Positions 12,101 to 22,119 of a stretch of 64,000 bases of DNA are shown here, in pieces. Both the position numbers and the translations under genes were made by a program. Location: contig SADC01001330.1 in assembly GCA_004194705.1 (NCBI GenBank), positions 186,001-250,000 on the forward strand. Direction: 5' to 3'. The notes under the pieces are model-generated. The model had not been told where the DNA came from and ran no database searches. It saw only the letters and a program-made list of their open reading frames with translations. Position 1 is the first letter of the stretch; the number at the start of each line of letters is the position of its first letter. Source of the stretch: Ditylenchus dipsaci (lineage: Eukaryota > Nematoda > Chromadorea > Rhabditida > Anguinidae).

Positions 12101-15100
12101 TGACCTCTTCCTAGTCATGGTAATTTGTAATTTTCGAATTGGTGGGGACCATTTATTTTTTTCGTAATTATTTTTTTGAAATGCGAAAATATTTTTTGTA
12201 TTAAAAGTTGCGTGTCTATTTTTTATGTGAGTTTTTTTCCTTTTGGTTCTGGTTGAAATTTCTTGTTGTCTAGGTGATCCGGCATCTCTACCTAGGTCCA
12301 GAGTGAGCTGCGTGCCGTTGTATTAGATCAGTTTTTAATTCTTTACTATCGCCGTCTCTTGCTTTTCTCGTTTTTTTTTCAGGTGGGGTTGCTGGCTCCA
12401 GTCAAATAGCTTTGGTGGACCGTTTTGGATCGGTTGTGATTGATGTCAGTGTAATACCAGATCGCTCCAAATACTCTGTATAATTCTCTGTACCTTGAAG
12501 CTCCAGCCTGTTTGATACATTGGCTAAACCTTTCGTTTGTATATAATTTTCTATAAATATCTGTAAACCTGTTTCGACTTTGTTTATGCATTAAAATTTA
12601 TAACTTTTTTATTTTCGTTGTCCAGGCACGTGACGCAGCAAAACTCAGCACAGTACCCTGGACTATCATAGTGTCCGTCCATCAAAATATTAGCGCCATT
12701 CTGAATGTCTTAGCATATAAAAATTTTCAGCAAGGAAGAATAACCGGAAATGCTACAGGTGCGACACATGCGGCTGCCACCAGTCGAACTGTGCCAGAAT
12801 ATTGGTCCATATTTCCGATTCTCTTTTGGACTGCCCAAAATTTCCTGGTTTTGCAGAGGGAACAATAAAATTTAGCACTGATGTTCGTCAATTTTGGAAA
12901 AAATGGAGTGTTGTAATCTTGCCACCACAATCGAAGGAGCGCTCTAAAAGCACCTCCAACTGTTTTTTTCTCGACAAGGAAGTACTCTGGCAGTGATTCA
13001 CTAGGATCATATCTTTATTCTAAGTAGCAAGCTGGACTATGCTCCTCTTAGTGTATTTTCTTTTCAATCCTGGAGTTCCAGTTTGATTCTCTAGAGTTTG
13101 CATGGGCTCATTGTCATACATTTTAGATTATAGAACATATTACACTTTTACTACATACGTCTGAATGTTAAAGTGATATAATTGGCTCGGAAAAAGTACT
13201 AATTGCTTCTGTACGGTAAGCAACTGAAGCGTCTGGGCATACGCCAACTGAATTGCCTAGTTCATCCTTGATAAGATCATTTTCGGCAAAATGTTTGTAG
13301 CAAATGTATATTTGCTGACGTTTCTTGTTTATATCGAAATGAGTAGCAGGATTATAAATTGAGAGACGTGGATCATTCAGAGTCATTTTAGCGCAACTAT
13401 CGCGACCGACTTTGCACCCACAAATAAGACAAACCATTCTTTTAGATAATCTAAGATACGAAGGAACATAAAAAATATTGATTTCCTGTTACAGTTTGGA
13501 AGGTGTCCACTCAAATATTTTACATTCAGCCAACTTCTGTAATAACTTTTTGAAGCAGAGAATAAATCACAATTTTATTATAGATTCAATGAATGAAATT
13601 ACAAAACAAAAACATTAGAAATTTATATGGATTATTCGCACTGCAAACGGTACACCAAAGCTATTTGACTTGAGCCGACAACCCCACCTGAAACAAAACG
13701 AGAAAAGCAAGAGACGGCGATAGTAAAGAAATAAAAACTTATCTAATACAACGGCACGCAGCTCACCCTGGATCTAGGTAGAGATGCCGGATCACCTAGA
13801 CAACAAGAAATTTCAACCAGAACCAAAAGGGAAAAAACTCACATAAAAAATAGACACGCAACTCGCATTTCAAAAAATAATTACGGAAAAAATAAATGGT
13901 CCCCGCCAATTCAAAAATTACAAATTGCCATGACTAGGAAGAGGTCAGGTCCTTTAAAAGCAAAACGGCTAAAGTACACAATCCCCTCTGGCCAAAAATG
14001 CCCAAAATGGTGTCGTAAGGGCATTTTTAGGGTTGGCGGTTCGGGTACCCGTTTCGGGTAATTGGAACCGAAACCCGTTTTTTTTCGGGTATCGGTTCGG
14101 TTCGGGTACCCGAAAATTTCGGGTTTCGGGTATCGGGTATCGGTTCGGGTATCCGAAAGTCGGAGACATGATTTCGAACAGTGGGATCAAAGATTTACAA
14201 CAATTTGTTTGTTTGTGTCAACCTGAAATGTTTTATGCTCTACTGTAAAATTTGTCGTATAATATACGATAAACTTCACAGTTAACGACGGGGCAGAATC
14301 TGATTCATAAAAAACGGGCGTTTTTATGAGTCACAATAAAATCACCTTTGAGCCAAATCATTGCGGGAAAAAACATATAAGCAATATGTTTTCGTCTGTG
14401 TTGTTGCCCTGTCATTTTAAAAGCCTTTGATTATCTTCTTTATTTTATTCATTGTTCACGCCCTGGATGCACTTTTTAACTTTGTTTTTATTGTTGCCCT
14501 TTCATGACATGACAGTCGATCCATCAGAGGGTTGGCGGTTCCCACATTGAAGTTCCTTCCCTTGTTAGTCAAAATTTAAAGGGTGGCTTTTAATAGACGA
14601 AGTATGGTAAGAATAAATTATAAGTTCTTCAAACGTAATTTGAGCAAAAGTCAAAAAAAATCTACAATCTACAAATTCCCAGAGGTCCCTATAGTAAGTT
14701 TTTCGAAAGTTTATAGTGACTAATACGCATGAAGTGTTGGCACGCTTTTTCAAAACGTCAAAGAGAATATTTTGAAGGCAAGTCTTGGAAATTCCAATCC
14801 AATTTATGCATTTCCATTTTTATTTAATTTACTGTCGCACTTTCAAAAGTTTCAACACCATTATGTAGTCCTGCGACTCTAGTTTCTAATGAGATATCAT
14901 TTGTTGCATCATCTTTGAAAAATGTAATACGAGAATGTAAAAGTATGAAGCAAATAAGAAAAACAATTTGCTTGATACTTTTACATTAAGATATTGCATT
15001 TTTCAGAGATGATGCAACAAATGATACCTTAATAGAAACCGTCAGTGTTGTGCACTCGTCATCGTCTTTCGTCCTCGTACTACGAGGACGAGGACGAAGT

Positions 15101-18100
15101 AGGAGGCTCAAAAATTACAAGTACGAGGACGAGGACGTGGACGAAGGGGCAAGGACGAGGACGGAAGACGAAGGGTAAAGACGACTTGTCCTTGCTCAAA
15201 CTTTCTTAATTCAAATCTATTTTTTTACCGAAAAGTTTATTTTTACGAACAATCCGATTATTTGAACAAATTTTTTAAGCAGCGGTTTCGATTTTCTTAA
15301 TCAAGCATTTGCTTTTCTTTCTCTTCGCTAGCTTTTGACTAGTTATTTGAGGTGATAATCAACAATGCGTTGATTCTTTTCATCGTCGTTCTGAAAGCGA
15401 GGATCCCCTATTTCGTCAGTGGCAATATATAGGGTGGCGCAAAAAAATCGGCCACCTTAAAAATTGAAGTACGTAACCCGCCTTAAATTTTTGAAAAGCA
15501 CGGGCATGCCCCTTTAAGTATGAAGTACGAGCGAAGTACGAGTGAAAACACAAAAGACGAGAAAAAAATGAGGACGAAGACGAGTACGAGTCAATTTTAG
15601 CCTCGTACTACGAGGACGAAGACGAGTACGAGCGATTTGAAAAAGTTGGTACAAGGACAAGTACGAAGTACGGTTCCGAAAATTTTTGATACGAAGTACG
15701 AGGACGAGAAATTCGAAAATTCCCAAAACTGGAAACCATAATCTCAGGGCTACATTATGGTGTTAAAACTTTTTGAAAAAGGTGAAAATTTTCAATCTAA
15801 TTACGCAAAAGAAACATTTGCGCCGAAAAAAGTATTGTCCTCCCAGATATCGTTTAAAATAATGTTGAAAAGTGAGGTAACCGACTTCATAGTTGACAGC
15901 GTGTATGCAGGTAGCCTGTTTCTGTAAATTCGATTTTTTTGGATATCGGTTCGGGTACCCGAAAATTTCGGGTTTCGGGTATCGGTTCGGTTCGGGTACC
16001 CGAAAGTTTCGGTCCGGTTCGGTTCCTCGGATCGGGTAACCGAAAATTTCGGTTACCCGCCAACCCTAGGCATTTTAGCTACTTTAAAGTAGAGATAGAA
16101 ACGCCGTTTTGCGATGTTTTTGAGTTCCGCCTATTTTTTAGCCAACTTTTGTAAGCTAGAGCTTTATTTTTATAACACACCTTCCTAACAACTTTTAATG
16201 CTTAATGCATACAACATGGTGTAATTAGATATGTGTAGTTAACTTTTTAATTCCAGAAAACAGTCTCTCAAAAAAACATCGCAAATAGGAATTTCGACGC
16301 TACTGCCGCCCTTCGGGCGCAGGGGGCTTGGTTGCTTGGGGTTGAGATGCGCACACCCACATACCTTAGACGCAAATCACTCGAAAGGGACTCTGGATGC
16401 ATAAAAAACATGCATACCAGAGTTATTTATGCGGTAGGCCCCAGTATTCAAAACTATGTTCAACATCTTTGTTTTTTCGCCGAAGAGCATTTCCGTTCGT
16501 TCTACAAGGCCGTTTCTACAAGGGGGCGGTATATTACAGTAGCGCGGAATTTCATTTTTTGGCTTGCGATGTTTTTTGAGAGGTTTTTTTTCATAAACAT
16601 TTTGTTATAATTTTACTACATGTTATATACCAAAATGTAGCTCAATCAAAGTTAGCTGAAGAATGTAAATTTGTTTAGTCACGCATTTTCTTTATTATCG
16701 TCAAAATTGAACCGAAATATGACGTAAAATTATTTTTGATTGTCAAATCTGTCATGTTTCGGCTCAATTTCGACGATGATGATGAAAACGTATGGTAAAA
16801 CAAACTTAACATTCCTCAGCTAACTTTCATTGAGCTACATTTTGGTATATATTTTCTAGTAAAAATTATAACCAAATGTTTATGAAAAAAAACCTCTCAA
16901 AAAACATCGCAAGCCGAAAATGAAATTCCCATTTGCGATGTTTTTTGAGAGGCTGTTTTTCTGGAAATTAGAAAGTTAACTACAAATATCCAATTACACC
17001 ATGTGTTAAGCATTAACATTCTGACTCCCGAGCGTGACTTTTGCTGATCCTGATGCAGAATTTCACGCTGAACACGATGGTAGAATTTTTTTTTGAAAAA
17101 GTGACTGTATGGTGGTCAACGGCCTTTGTGAATGATTTTTCAAATTTTTCAAATTCAAATTTCTTCAAATTTCAAATAGTTATTTTCTCGAGCGCAATTT
17201 GAAATTTGACAGTTATTGTGATAATCAAAGGACAGTTTCTTAAGTAAATCGACTATGCTGAACACGAATCAGGTGTCAGAAGTTTAGGTTTACGCAGCGA
17301 AATTAAAGTTTCAGGTCAAGATGCCTTTTGTAATATGCTTTTGAACGTTTGCTTGACGCTCAAAAACCCTGGTTTTAGATCACTTTAAAGCACTATGTGA
17401 TGCAGTTTTTCTTACTCTCTCGAATAGTATTAACCATTAACGAAAAACGGCGTTTCCACACTTTTTTGTACATACTTTTGTATGAACAACGTTTTTGAAA
17501 AAAAACACAAATGTTTTCTAAAAGCCAAAAAAATTTCATATTATTGTCATAAATACCTCCACGATATATCATTTGAAAGCGCTTCTTTTTGCACATGAAA
17601 TATGAAAAATTAATTAAAATAGTGGCATGTTTTACCTCTTTGAAGTGGCATAGGCGAAATTTTGAAAAATCGTTCACAAAGGCCGTTGACCACCATACAG
17701 TTACTTTTTCAAAAAAAATTCCACCACCGTGTTCAGTGTAAGGGAGGCAGATAGCAGAGAAATAACAAACAGGCCTGGGGCGACCCGATAGCTCAAATGG
17801 TTAGAGCGCCGACTTGCAAGAAAGATATCGTGGGATCGCACTTTTTCCCAGGCCTGTAGAAAAGCCGTACGCGGCCACTGGCGTACGCTTACTTCAGCGT
17901 GAAATTCTGCATCAGGATCAGCAAAAGTCACGCTTGGGAGTCCTAGTGTTAAAAGTTGTTAGGAAGGTGTGTTATAAAAATAAAGCTCTAGCTTACAAAA
18001 GTTGGCTAAAAAATAGGCGGAACTCAAAAACATCGCAAAACGGCGTTTCTATCTCTACTTTAAACGTGAAAAAGCCACAAAAATGAGTGGAAAGGCACTT

Positions 18101-19244
18101 TTAAGCATTTTTTGAATTTTTTTTTTGCATTTTTGCCTTGGGGACCAAGGTAACCTAACCTAAAAAAGTACTCGACATCTCTAAAAGACCAAAAAGATAG
18201 GATTTGAACATAGTTTTGTTAACTGGGCCTACCGCATAAAGAAACCTTGGTATGCCTACATTGGTTATGCATCCAGAGTCACTTTTGAGTGATTTGCGTC
18301 TAAGGCATGTGGTGTGCGCATCTCAACCCCAAGCAACCAAGCCCCTGCGCCCCGAAGGGACGCAGGGGCTTGGTTGGTTAGAGATGCGCACACCCACTTA
18401 CCTTAGACATTATTCCGAGCAAGACTCTTGATCAAAAATGTATATAGAAACTCTTTTTGCCCAGCTCCAGTGACCAAAACAGGGTAAAAACCACCAAATA
18501 AGGTATATGAGTACCCTCCAAAACGGCCAAAAGTCGATTTTTGGTCAAAAATTTTTTTTGTGGAAAATGCGTTCCCAGTTGTTTTTTCGTCTTTTCTATA
18601 CGTTAAAGTGGTCGTATCGCGTAAAAACGAGGTTTAGACCGGTTTTCGGGCCAGGGGAGATTCTATACTCCGGCCAGCGAAACCTTGATATAGTGGCCCT
18701 CTTATTTTAAAGGTGCATGCTCACCTGTTCAAAATTTGTCCCGCCAATTCAAAAAACGTCCCTAATCATTGGATTTCTGTACGGATGATTCAACTTATTT
18801 TCTAACAAAAATGGACCTAAAATAAAATTCCAGGCCTTGTTTTGTTAGAACCCAAGTTGAAAAATCCGTACAGAAGTTAAATGATTAGGACACTTTTTTG
18901 AATTGGTTGCAACAAATTTTGAACAGGTGAGCATGACCCTCTAAAATAATAGGCTATCAAGGTTCTGTTTTCGGAATGGATATTTTTAAGTTTTTCGAAC
19001 GACCGGCAAAGTTGGAACGAAAAATACGAAAAAACAAAGAATTCTAAAAAATTTACAGGGCTTAGGAAAATCATAGTTAAAAATGTTGTTTTAGGCCGGT
19101 GTGCCAAGAACTGCCTATCTAGGAGTGGTTTCCTGCTTTATCAACAATATTCGCGTGTATTTGGCCCCAGCTAATTGGAAGAACTGGAGCGGATACGATA
19201 GAAAATGGGAACCACCTTTTGATCCCAGTGAAATCGCTCAGTGA
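6102..19244 (+). CDS. MGAT1: Alpha-1,3-mannosyl-glycoprotein 2-beta-N-acetylglucosaminyltransferase I (5' incomplete)
   Basis: Golgi type II enzyme that adds GlcNAc to Man5 N-glycans, the step opening complex and hybrid N-glycan synthesis. Exons: 6102-6210, 7197-7341, 7390-7483, 7569-7664, 8812-8959, 9009-9289, 19095-19244. Diagnostic matches: [13 protein letters not shown] (exon 1), the metal-binding E-D-D of [12 protein letters not shown] (exons 2/3), CVSAWNDNGK (3/4), FFSGLGWMM (4), [13 protein letters not shown] with the catalytic-base Asp and CIRPEISRT (5), [12 protein letters not shown] (6), [12 protein letters not shown] and RVYLAPANW (7). Intron phases agree throughout if one G is added at 8856-8857, where TTCTGGATGAT should read TTCTGGGATGAT; otherwise exon 5 shifts frame. 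The cytoplasmic/TM/stem exons and the region before residues equivalent to human 130 are not in the window or not recognised. The last intron is 9.8 kb of transposons. Confidence 0.93.
6211..7196. repeat. MGAT1 intron: ACCGTATTTTC-family fragment and CAGGT word array
   Basis: 6340-6490 is a truncated copy of the ACCGT..TCTCTATTAA family (best copies at 30274 and 35235). 6690-6870 holds degenerate repeats of a CAGGTGATTAGGGTA-like word. 6920-7010 is rich in GACGGCCGG. No coding exon was seen between the two MGAT1 exons. Confidence 0.5.
8325..8694. mobile_element. Non-autonomous hAT element, GCGCAATTTG word arms
   Basis: The 8-bp duplication AAAGAGTC occurs at 8317-8324 and 8695-8702. The terminal inverted repeat is GGGCAGCCAAAGATTGCGCA, exact at both ends. 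Both arms are arrays of the word GCGCAAATTCA/TTTGCGCAAT in opposite orientation. It is 370 bp, has no ORF, and lies in an MGAT1 intron. Confidence 0.85.
9600..9728. repeat. Single terminal fragment of the AGAACCTGACC TTAA family
   Basis: TTAAAGAACCTGACCTCTTC and the following 120 bp match the terminal repeat of the large element at 12095-13953. It is broken off where the TA element at 9729 begins, so it is a truncated or interrupted relic. Confidence 0.6.
9729..10498. mobile_element. Tc1/mariner-type MITE (CAGGGTGCGCC ends)
   Basis: TA|CAGGGTGCGCCAAAAGTCC at the left and ..GGACTTTTGGCGCACCCTG|TA at the right; arms of about 230 bp are near-perfect inverted repeats (for example AATTTAATTGGTTTGCTGCA at 9950 and its inverse at 10265). 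It is 770 bp and non-coding. TA duplication plus CAGGGTG ends are the usual Tc1/mariner signature. Confidence 0.8.
10664..10945. repeat. Foldback containing two opposed tRNA-like copies and a palindrome
   Basis: 10666-10750 (GGTGGCGTAGTGGACAAGTG.. ..CACGTGGTGGCAC) and 10863-10945 (..GTGCCACCACGATCG.. GCGCTTATCCACTGC) are diverged inverted copies. The minus-strand copy has a box-B-like GGTTCGATC. Between them lies the perfect 23-bp palindrome at 10799-10821 (GCGCCAGATT-CCG centre). It looks like an inverted duplication of a tRNA-derived unit. Confidence 0.5.
10946..12090. other. AT-rich stretch without recognisable gene
   Basis: No exon, no clear element end and no conserved motif were seen. 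At 11850-11920 there is a short GGCCCGGGCC word cluster between AT-rich flanks, similar to the word clusters of the foldback elements. It lies in the last MGAT1 intron. Confidence 0.4.
12731..12996 (+). CDS. Cysteine-rich open exon inside the TTAA element
   Basis: After a TTTTCAG acceptor (ending 12730) one frame stays open to the TGA at 12994-12996. It begins [16 protein letters not shown], giving a C-x2-C-x2-C-x-C-H cluster followed by further Cys at about residues 19 and 34, then [12 protein letters not shown]. It could be a zinc-binding C-terminal exon of the element's own protein. No family was recognised; the upstream exon is unknown and it may be non-functional. Confidence 0.3.
13168..13437 (-). 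CDS. THAP-like zinc-finger ORF in the TTAA element
   Basis: The 89-aa ORF starts MVCLICGCK and continues to [13 protein letters not shown]3-x2-C6 then, about 41 residues later, C48-x2-H51-F. That is the C2CH spacing and the C-x2-HF signature of THAP DNA-binding domains. The usual THAP tryptophan is not evident and the AVPxxF motif is unclear, so it is a divergent or nematode-type THAP-like finger. It lies between 310-bp terminal inverted repeats with TTAA duplications, so it most likely binds the ends of this transposon. It might continue in further exons to the left. Confidence 0.45.
   Translation of the reverse strand: MVCLICGCKVGRDSCAKMTLNDPRLSIYNPATHFDINKKRQQIYICYKHFAENDLIKDELGNSVGVCPDASVAYRTEAISTFSEPIISL
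14028..16068. mobile_element. hAT element with CGGGTA word arms, carrying nested elements
   Basis: The 8-bp duplication GGCATTTT is exact at 14020-14027 and 16069-16076. The terminal inverted repeat is TAGGGTTGGCGG at the left and CCGCCAACCCTA at the right. The arms (14040-14160 and 15945-16060) are arrays of CGGGTATCGGTT words in opposite orientation. The 2-kb body contains the hairpin of 14885-15035 and a second hAT element (15043-15731), so insertions are nested at least three deep. Confidence 0.85.
15043..15731. mobile_element. hAT element with TACGAGGACGAG word arms
   Basis: Ends are CAGTGTTG.. and ..CCAAAACTG. The 8-bp flanks are GAAACCGT (15035-15042) and GAAACCAT (15732-15739), seven of eight identical. 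Arms are arrays of CGTCCTCGTACTACGAGGACGAGG words. A second copy of the family, with the same words and CAGTG/CACTG ends, is at 32793-33272 in PEX1. It is inserted in the loop side of the hairpin that starts at 14885. Confidence 0.75.
16298..16476. repeat. TTCG-hairpin element, copy 1
   Basis: It contains GCCGCCCTTCGGGCGC, GGTTGCTTGGGGTTGAGATG, then GCGCACACCCACATACCTTAG and the CCAGAGTTATTTATGCGGTAGG block. Its second half-copy is at 18180-18430. It belongs to a family with copies near 46760, 49790 and 51708; the best palindrome is copy 4. Confidence 0.6.
17774..17854 (+). tRNA. tRNA-Ala(TGC)-like pseudogene in a stem-loop
   Basis: D arm AGCTCAAATGGTTAGAGC is perfect (box A-like), anticodon loop CTTGCAA gives TGC (Ala), and a box-B remnant is GTGGGATCGCACT. 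The 3' half of the anticodon stem (GAAAG) no longer pairs with GCCGA and the T stem is decayed. It is bounded by the inverted repeat CAGGCCTGGG / CCCAGGCCTG. It is a tRNA-derived fossil, not a working gene. Confidence 0.5.
18180..18440. repeat. TTCG-hairpin element, copy 2 (full palindrome)
   Basis: The inverted halves are GTGCGCATCTCAACCCCAAG (18311-) and GGTTAGAGATGCGCACACCC (18376-), around a core in which AAGCCCCTGCGCCCCGAAGG is followed by ACGCAGGGGCTTGG. Both sides carry the CTTAGAC/GTCTAAGG motif. It also carries the CCAGAGTCAC...GAGTGATTTGCGTCTAAGG arm found in the other copies. Confidence 0.6.
18716..18945. repeat. Hairpin with TTTCTAACAAAA core, AGGTGAGCATG ends
   Basis: Arms GCATGCTCACCTGTTCAAAA and the inverse TTTTGAACAGGTGAGCATG enclose the core TCTGTACGGAT..TTTTCTAACAAAA and its inverse. 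The same core occurs inside the TTAA elements at 55930-56160 and 61381-61613, which have different outer ends. Confidence 0.65.
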
Positions 19245-20229
19245 TTTAGGAAAAAAATCTTTCAAATACAGTTTTGCTCTAAAATTGTAATTTTGGAAGT
19301 TTAGCTTGTTCTTTTTTGTAAGTTCTTTTGCATTATTATTGTAATGATGGTCTGTTATCTTTTCAGGCATAATAATTTCTTATTTTCAGTCGGCTAGTAT
19401 TATTAATTTTGTGTTTCAAGGCATAATCCGGTTGTTTTCAATTACTTCCTCTCATATTCTACCAGTTTTGTAATTTGTAAAAGCCAATTTTCCCGAAAAA
19501 GTTGGGCATTTAAAAAAACAGAGGCTTTGGTCCACTTTCGAAATCACAAAAAATTTGGATGTTTTCGCTGGTATTTTTAAAAGCTTAGATCTGGAAAAAA
19601 AGTAATCAAACTACTCAAATAAGAGAAACCTTACGAAAACTAACTGCCTAATAAGACTTAACACAAAAACGTGCTAGTTTCAAATGCCCCAATTTTTCTC
19701 ATATAATAGTCTCATACAATAGTCACGACTAGCTGTCGGCGCTTTGCTGAAGATTTTTTTGAAATGACTCAAAAATAACAATTCACAATTTTCCAAGGTT
19801 AAAAATTTCAACATACGTAAAAATATATAGAAGTTTTTTCGAAAAGTCTTCTGTCTTTTATGTTCATGCCAGATTTTCATTGTTGTAAGCTTAAGGTAAG
19901 CCATTTGTTTTGCTTGTTCACATGTTTTTTGCTGAAATTCTGTTCAGGGTTCAAATGTATGTAAATTGCTTAAAATCAATTTTCAATTACTTGCTCATAT
20001 GTATCGCTTAATTTGATTGATGCAATAAAGAGATTCGAGTCGAATGATTCGACTAAAGTTCTGCTAGTAATCTTTTTCTTTTGCCGAATAATCTAGACAT
20101 CAGTGCAATAGATCTGTATTCACAAATAACTATAATGCATAACACCTTCTTTTCTTTGTTGATTTTTTGTAATTAGCCTTACAAGAGTTTTTACAGCTAT
20201 TAGAACTGCTAGCGGTATTTTTTTGGCTC
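19245..20229. other. Downstream of MGAT1, no recognised gene
   Basis: It begins just after the MGAT1 stop codon TGA (19242-19244) and probably includes the 3' UTR; a TGCAATAAAGAG polyadenylation-like signal is at 20020-20031. No exon-like stretch with a family motif was seen. Confidence 0.4.
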
Positions 20230-20231
20230 TA

Positions 20232-20660
20232 CAGTTGACTCTGTCAATAACGCACGCCAAAAAGTTGGCTCCTGGGTAGGGTCTGACATTTTTTTTAACC
20301 TTAAATTTCGGAGCTATTCGCTGAAAGTAATTCGCCAGCCTAGTGCATAAAATCGCAAGGATTGCCATTTTGCCGATCGTTTTTGCGAAGCACTATATTT
20401 TCATCATTTAGACCCGTAACTCACTCAATAGCGCACACCTATTTAGGGAAAATGCGTGCGCTATTGGAGATTTGCGGGTCTAAATGATGAAAAATATAGT
20501 GATTCACAAAGAAGATCGGAAAAATCGGAATCCTTGCGATTTTCGGCACAAGGCTGGCGAATTACTTTCAGCAAATAGCTCCGAAATTTAGGGTAAAAAA
20601 GTGTCGGACCCTAGGCGGGAACGAACATTTTTGGGCGTGCTTTATTGACAGAGTCGACTG
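20232..20660. mobile_element. Pogo-like TA element (CAGTTGACTCTGTC ends)
   Basis: TA|CAGTTGACTCTGTCAATAAC at the left, ..TTATTGACAGAGTCGACTG|TA at the right. The interior shares AGTGTCGGACCCTAGGCGGG (20604-) with the element at 48046-48473, so the two are one family with different outer ends. It is 429 bp and non-coding. Confidence 0.75.
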
Positions 20661-20939
20661 TATTTCACAGCGTCTCCCAAGTATAGCTGTGCATCGCGAT
20701 TTCGGGATTTCACTTTAAACCATGGTTTGCAAAAACAGCAAATTTGCTGAAATGCAGCAAAAATATTTGGCGTTTTGTGTTCATTAAAAACAGCAAAATT
20801 GCAGCGAAAATTTTGCTGCATTTCAGCAAATTTTGCTGCATTTTTATGTACCCTACATATTACGCGTCTTTCATTCTTTGAACTAAATTTTTTGCTTTTT
20901 CCACCTGAAGAAAATGCTTTTTTCCACCTCAACTACTAA

Positions 20940-21335
20940 ACTTTTGGGTTTTTCCTTGATTGATTTTTTCTCTAATTTTTCTATAAGTACAGAGTGACGA
21001 AATAAAATTCTGGCACTTTTGAAAAATTAACGTACGTATCCCTTGTGCGGTCGGTTTCCGATTTCTAACGTAAGTAATTAACGTAGGTAGCTCTTTGCCC
21101 ATCGATTTTTTCTGGAAAATCGATGACAGTATTTAAGCTATCTAGGAGCTCTGTGCTTGTGCTCTTCATCACAGCCGGCTATTATTGTGGAGGTTTCACA
21201 GGGCTTGCCACCCAAAAATTGGAAACCGACCGCACAAGAGGATACGTACTTAATTTTTCAAAAGTGCCAGAATTTTATTTCGTCACTCTGTACTTATAGA
21301 AAAATTAAAGAAAAAATCAATCAAGGAAAAACCCA
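20940..21335. repeat. Foldback element, arms about 100 bp
   Basis: TTTGGGTTTTTCCTTGATTG (20942) through AATTAACGTACGTATCC (21028) and GCGGTCGGTTTCC is mirrored by GGAAACCGACCGCACAAG (21219) through CAATCAAGGAAAAACCCAAA (21321). Between 20642 and 20940 lies a block of TTTGCTGCATTTCAGCAAA words. No coding sequence was recognised. Confidence 0.65.
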
Positions 21336-21490
21336 AAAATTTATTAGTTGATTCAAGTAGGCTATAGCCTGGTTTAACAACTTTTACAGTTGTTAAACCT
21401 GAGATGATGCTTTTGTTGGATACCCATGAGAATGAGCATGATTTTCATACCAAACTTGAAAATAAAATACGAAGAATGAGGTAAAAATAG

Positions 21491-22105
21491 GTATGCACCC
21501 AGGGGATTTGAACCTGTGACCATACTTGCACGGCCAAAAAAATCGGCGCCGGGCGCCGACCTGGGCGCCGGTCTTTGAAAAAAACGGCGCCGGAAATCGG
21601 CGCCGGCGCCAAGGGCGCCGGCGCCCTCTTTGTGAAAAATTGGCGCCGGGCGCCTTGTCAACCAAGAAAATCTGCGCCGGGCGCCATTGACAAAAAAGTT
21701 GGCGCCGGCGCGAAAAGTGTGAAAAATTGGCGTCGCGCGCCAAGTAAAAACACAAGAAAAGTAGCTATGCAAATTATTTATTTTCAATATTTTACATGTC
21801 AATCAATTCGCTATTATAAGTCAAATTGCTCTTGCTTTTTAGAACGTGTCTTGCACGGCTAAAAAAATCGGCTGTACGTGTCAGAACCGGGCGCCGGAGT
21901 GTATCAAAATCTGCACTGGGCGCCGAAGCGGGCGCCCGGTGTAAAATTCAACTCTACGAAATCTGAAATTCTTTGAGAGAACTAAAGCTGTATGTGTCAT
22001 TCAAGCTGAAAAGGCCAAGAAAATCAGTACAAAACACAGTTTAAAAAGCCTACTTCTATAATTTAAAAGTTATGAAAAGGCACTGAAAAAAAGGGCGCCG
22101 GGCGC
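21491..22105. repeat. GGCGCCGGCGCC word array with tRNA 3'-half at its edge
   Basis: 21540-21740, 21880-21945 and 22093-22113 are dense in GGCGCCGGGCGCC words, which are self-complementary and far more GC-rich than the surroundings. At 21491-21535 the minus strand reads ..GGTCACAGGTTCAAATCCC.., a tRNA T-arm/acceptor half with a box B, joined directly to the array. Long open frames across the array are products of its GC-rich repeats. Confidence 0.6.
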
Positions 22106-22119
22106 CGGCGCCCGACTAC

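Larger units (their letters stand above)
12095..13953. mobile_element. Large TTAA-flanked TIR transposon (Kolobok-like) with a THAP-like ORF
   Basis: TTAA lies on both sides (12091-12094 and 13954-13957). Terminal inverted repeats of about 310 bp are near-identical: AGAACCTGACCTCTTCCTAG at the left, its inverse ending AGGTCAGGTCC at the right, extending to the AAATAGCTTTGGT word at 12412 and 13660. The 1.2-kb interior holds a minus-strand 89-aa ORF with a C2-CH pattern and a plus-strand cysteine-rich open stretch. TTAA duplication plus a THAP-type finger is the known combination of the Kolobok superfamily; piggyBac also uses TTAA but has CCC ends. No DDE core was recognised, so it may be a deletion derivative. 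Confidence 0.7.
16077..18075. repeat. Russian-doll foldback region
   Basis: Outer arms about 16077-16200 and 17940-18060 share CGCCGTTTTGCGATGTTTTTGAG and AAGCTAGAGCTTTATTTTTA in opposite orientation. A second pair, about 16205-16310/16560-16625 and 16800-17020, shares AAAACATCGCAAA and TTTTGAGAGG. A third pair, about 17070-17140 and 17640-17745, shares ACTGTATGGTGGTCAACGGC. Each looks like a foldback element inserted into the previous one. No gene is seen; a tRNA-like unit lies at 17774-17854. Confidence 0.65.

Noticed and set aside
21374..21862. 142-, 120- and 95-codon open frames
   Set aside because: They lie across the GGCGCC array, which lacks stops in several frames because it is GC-rich; no domain.
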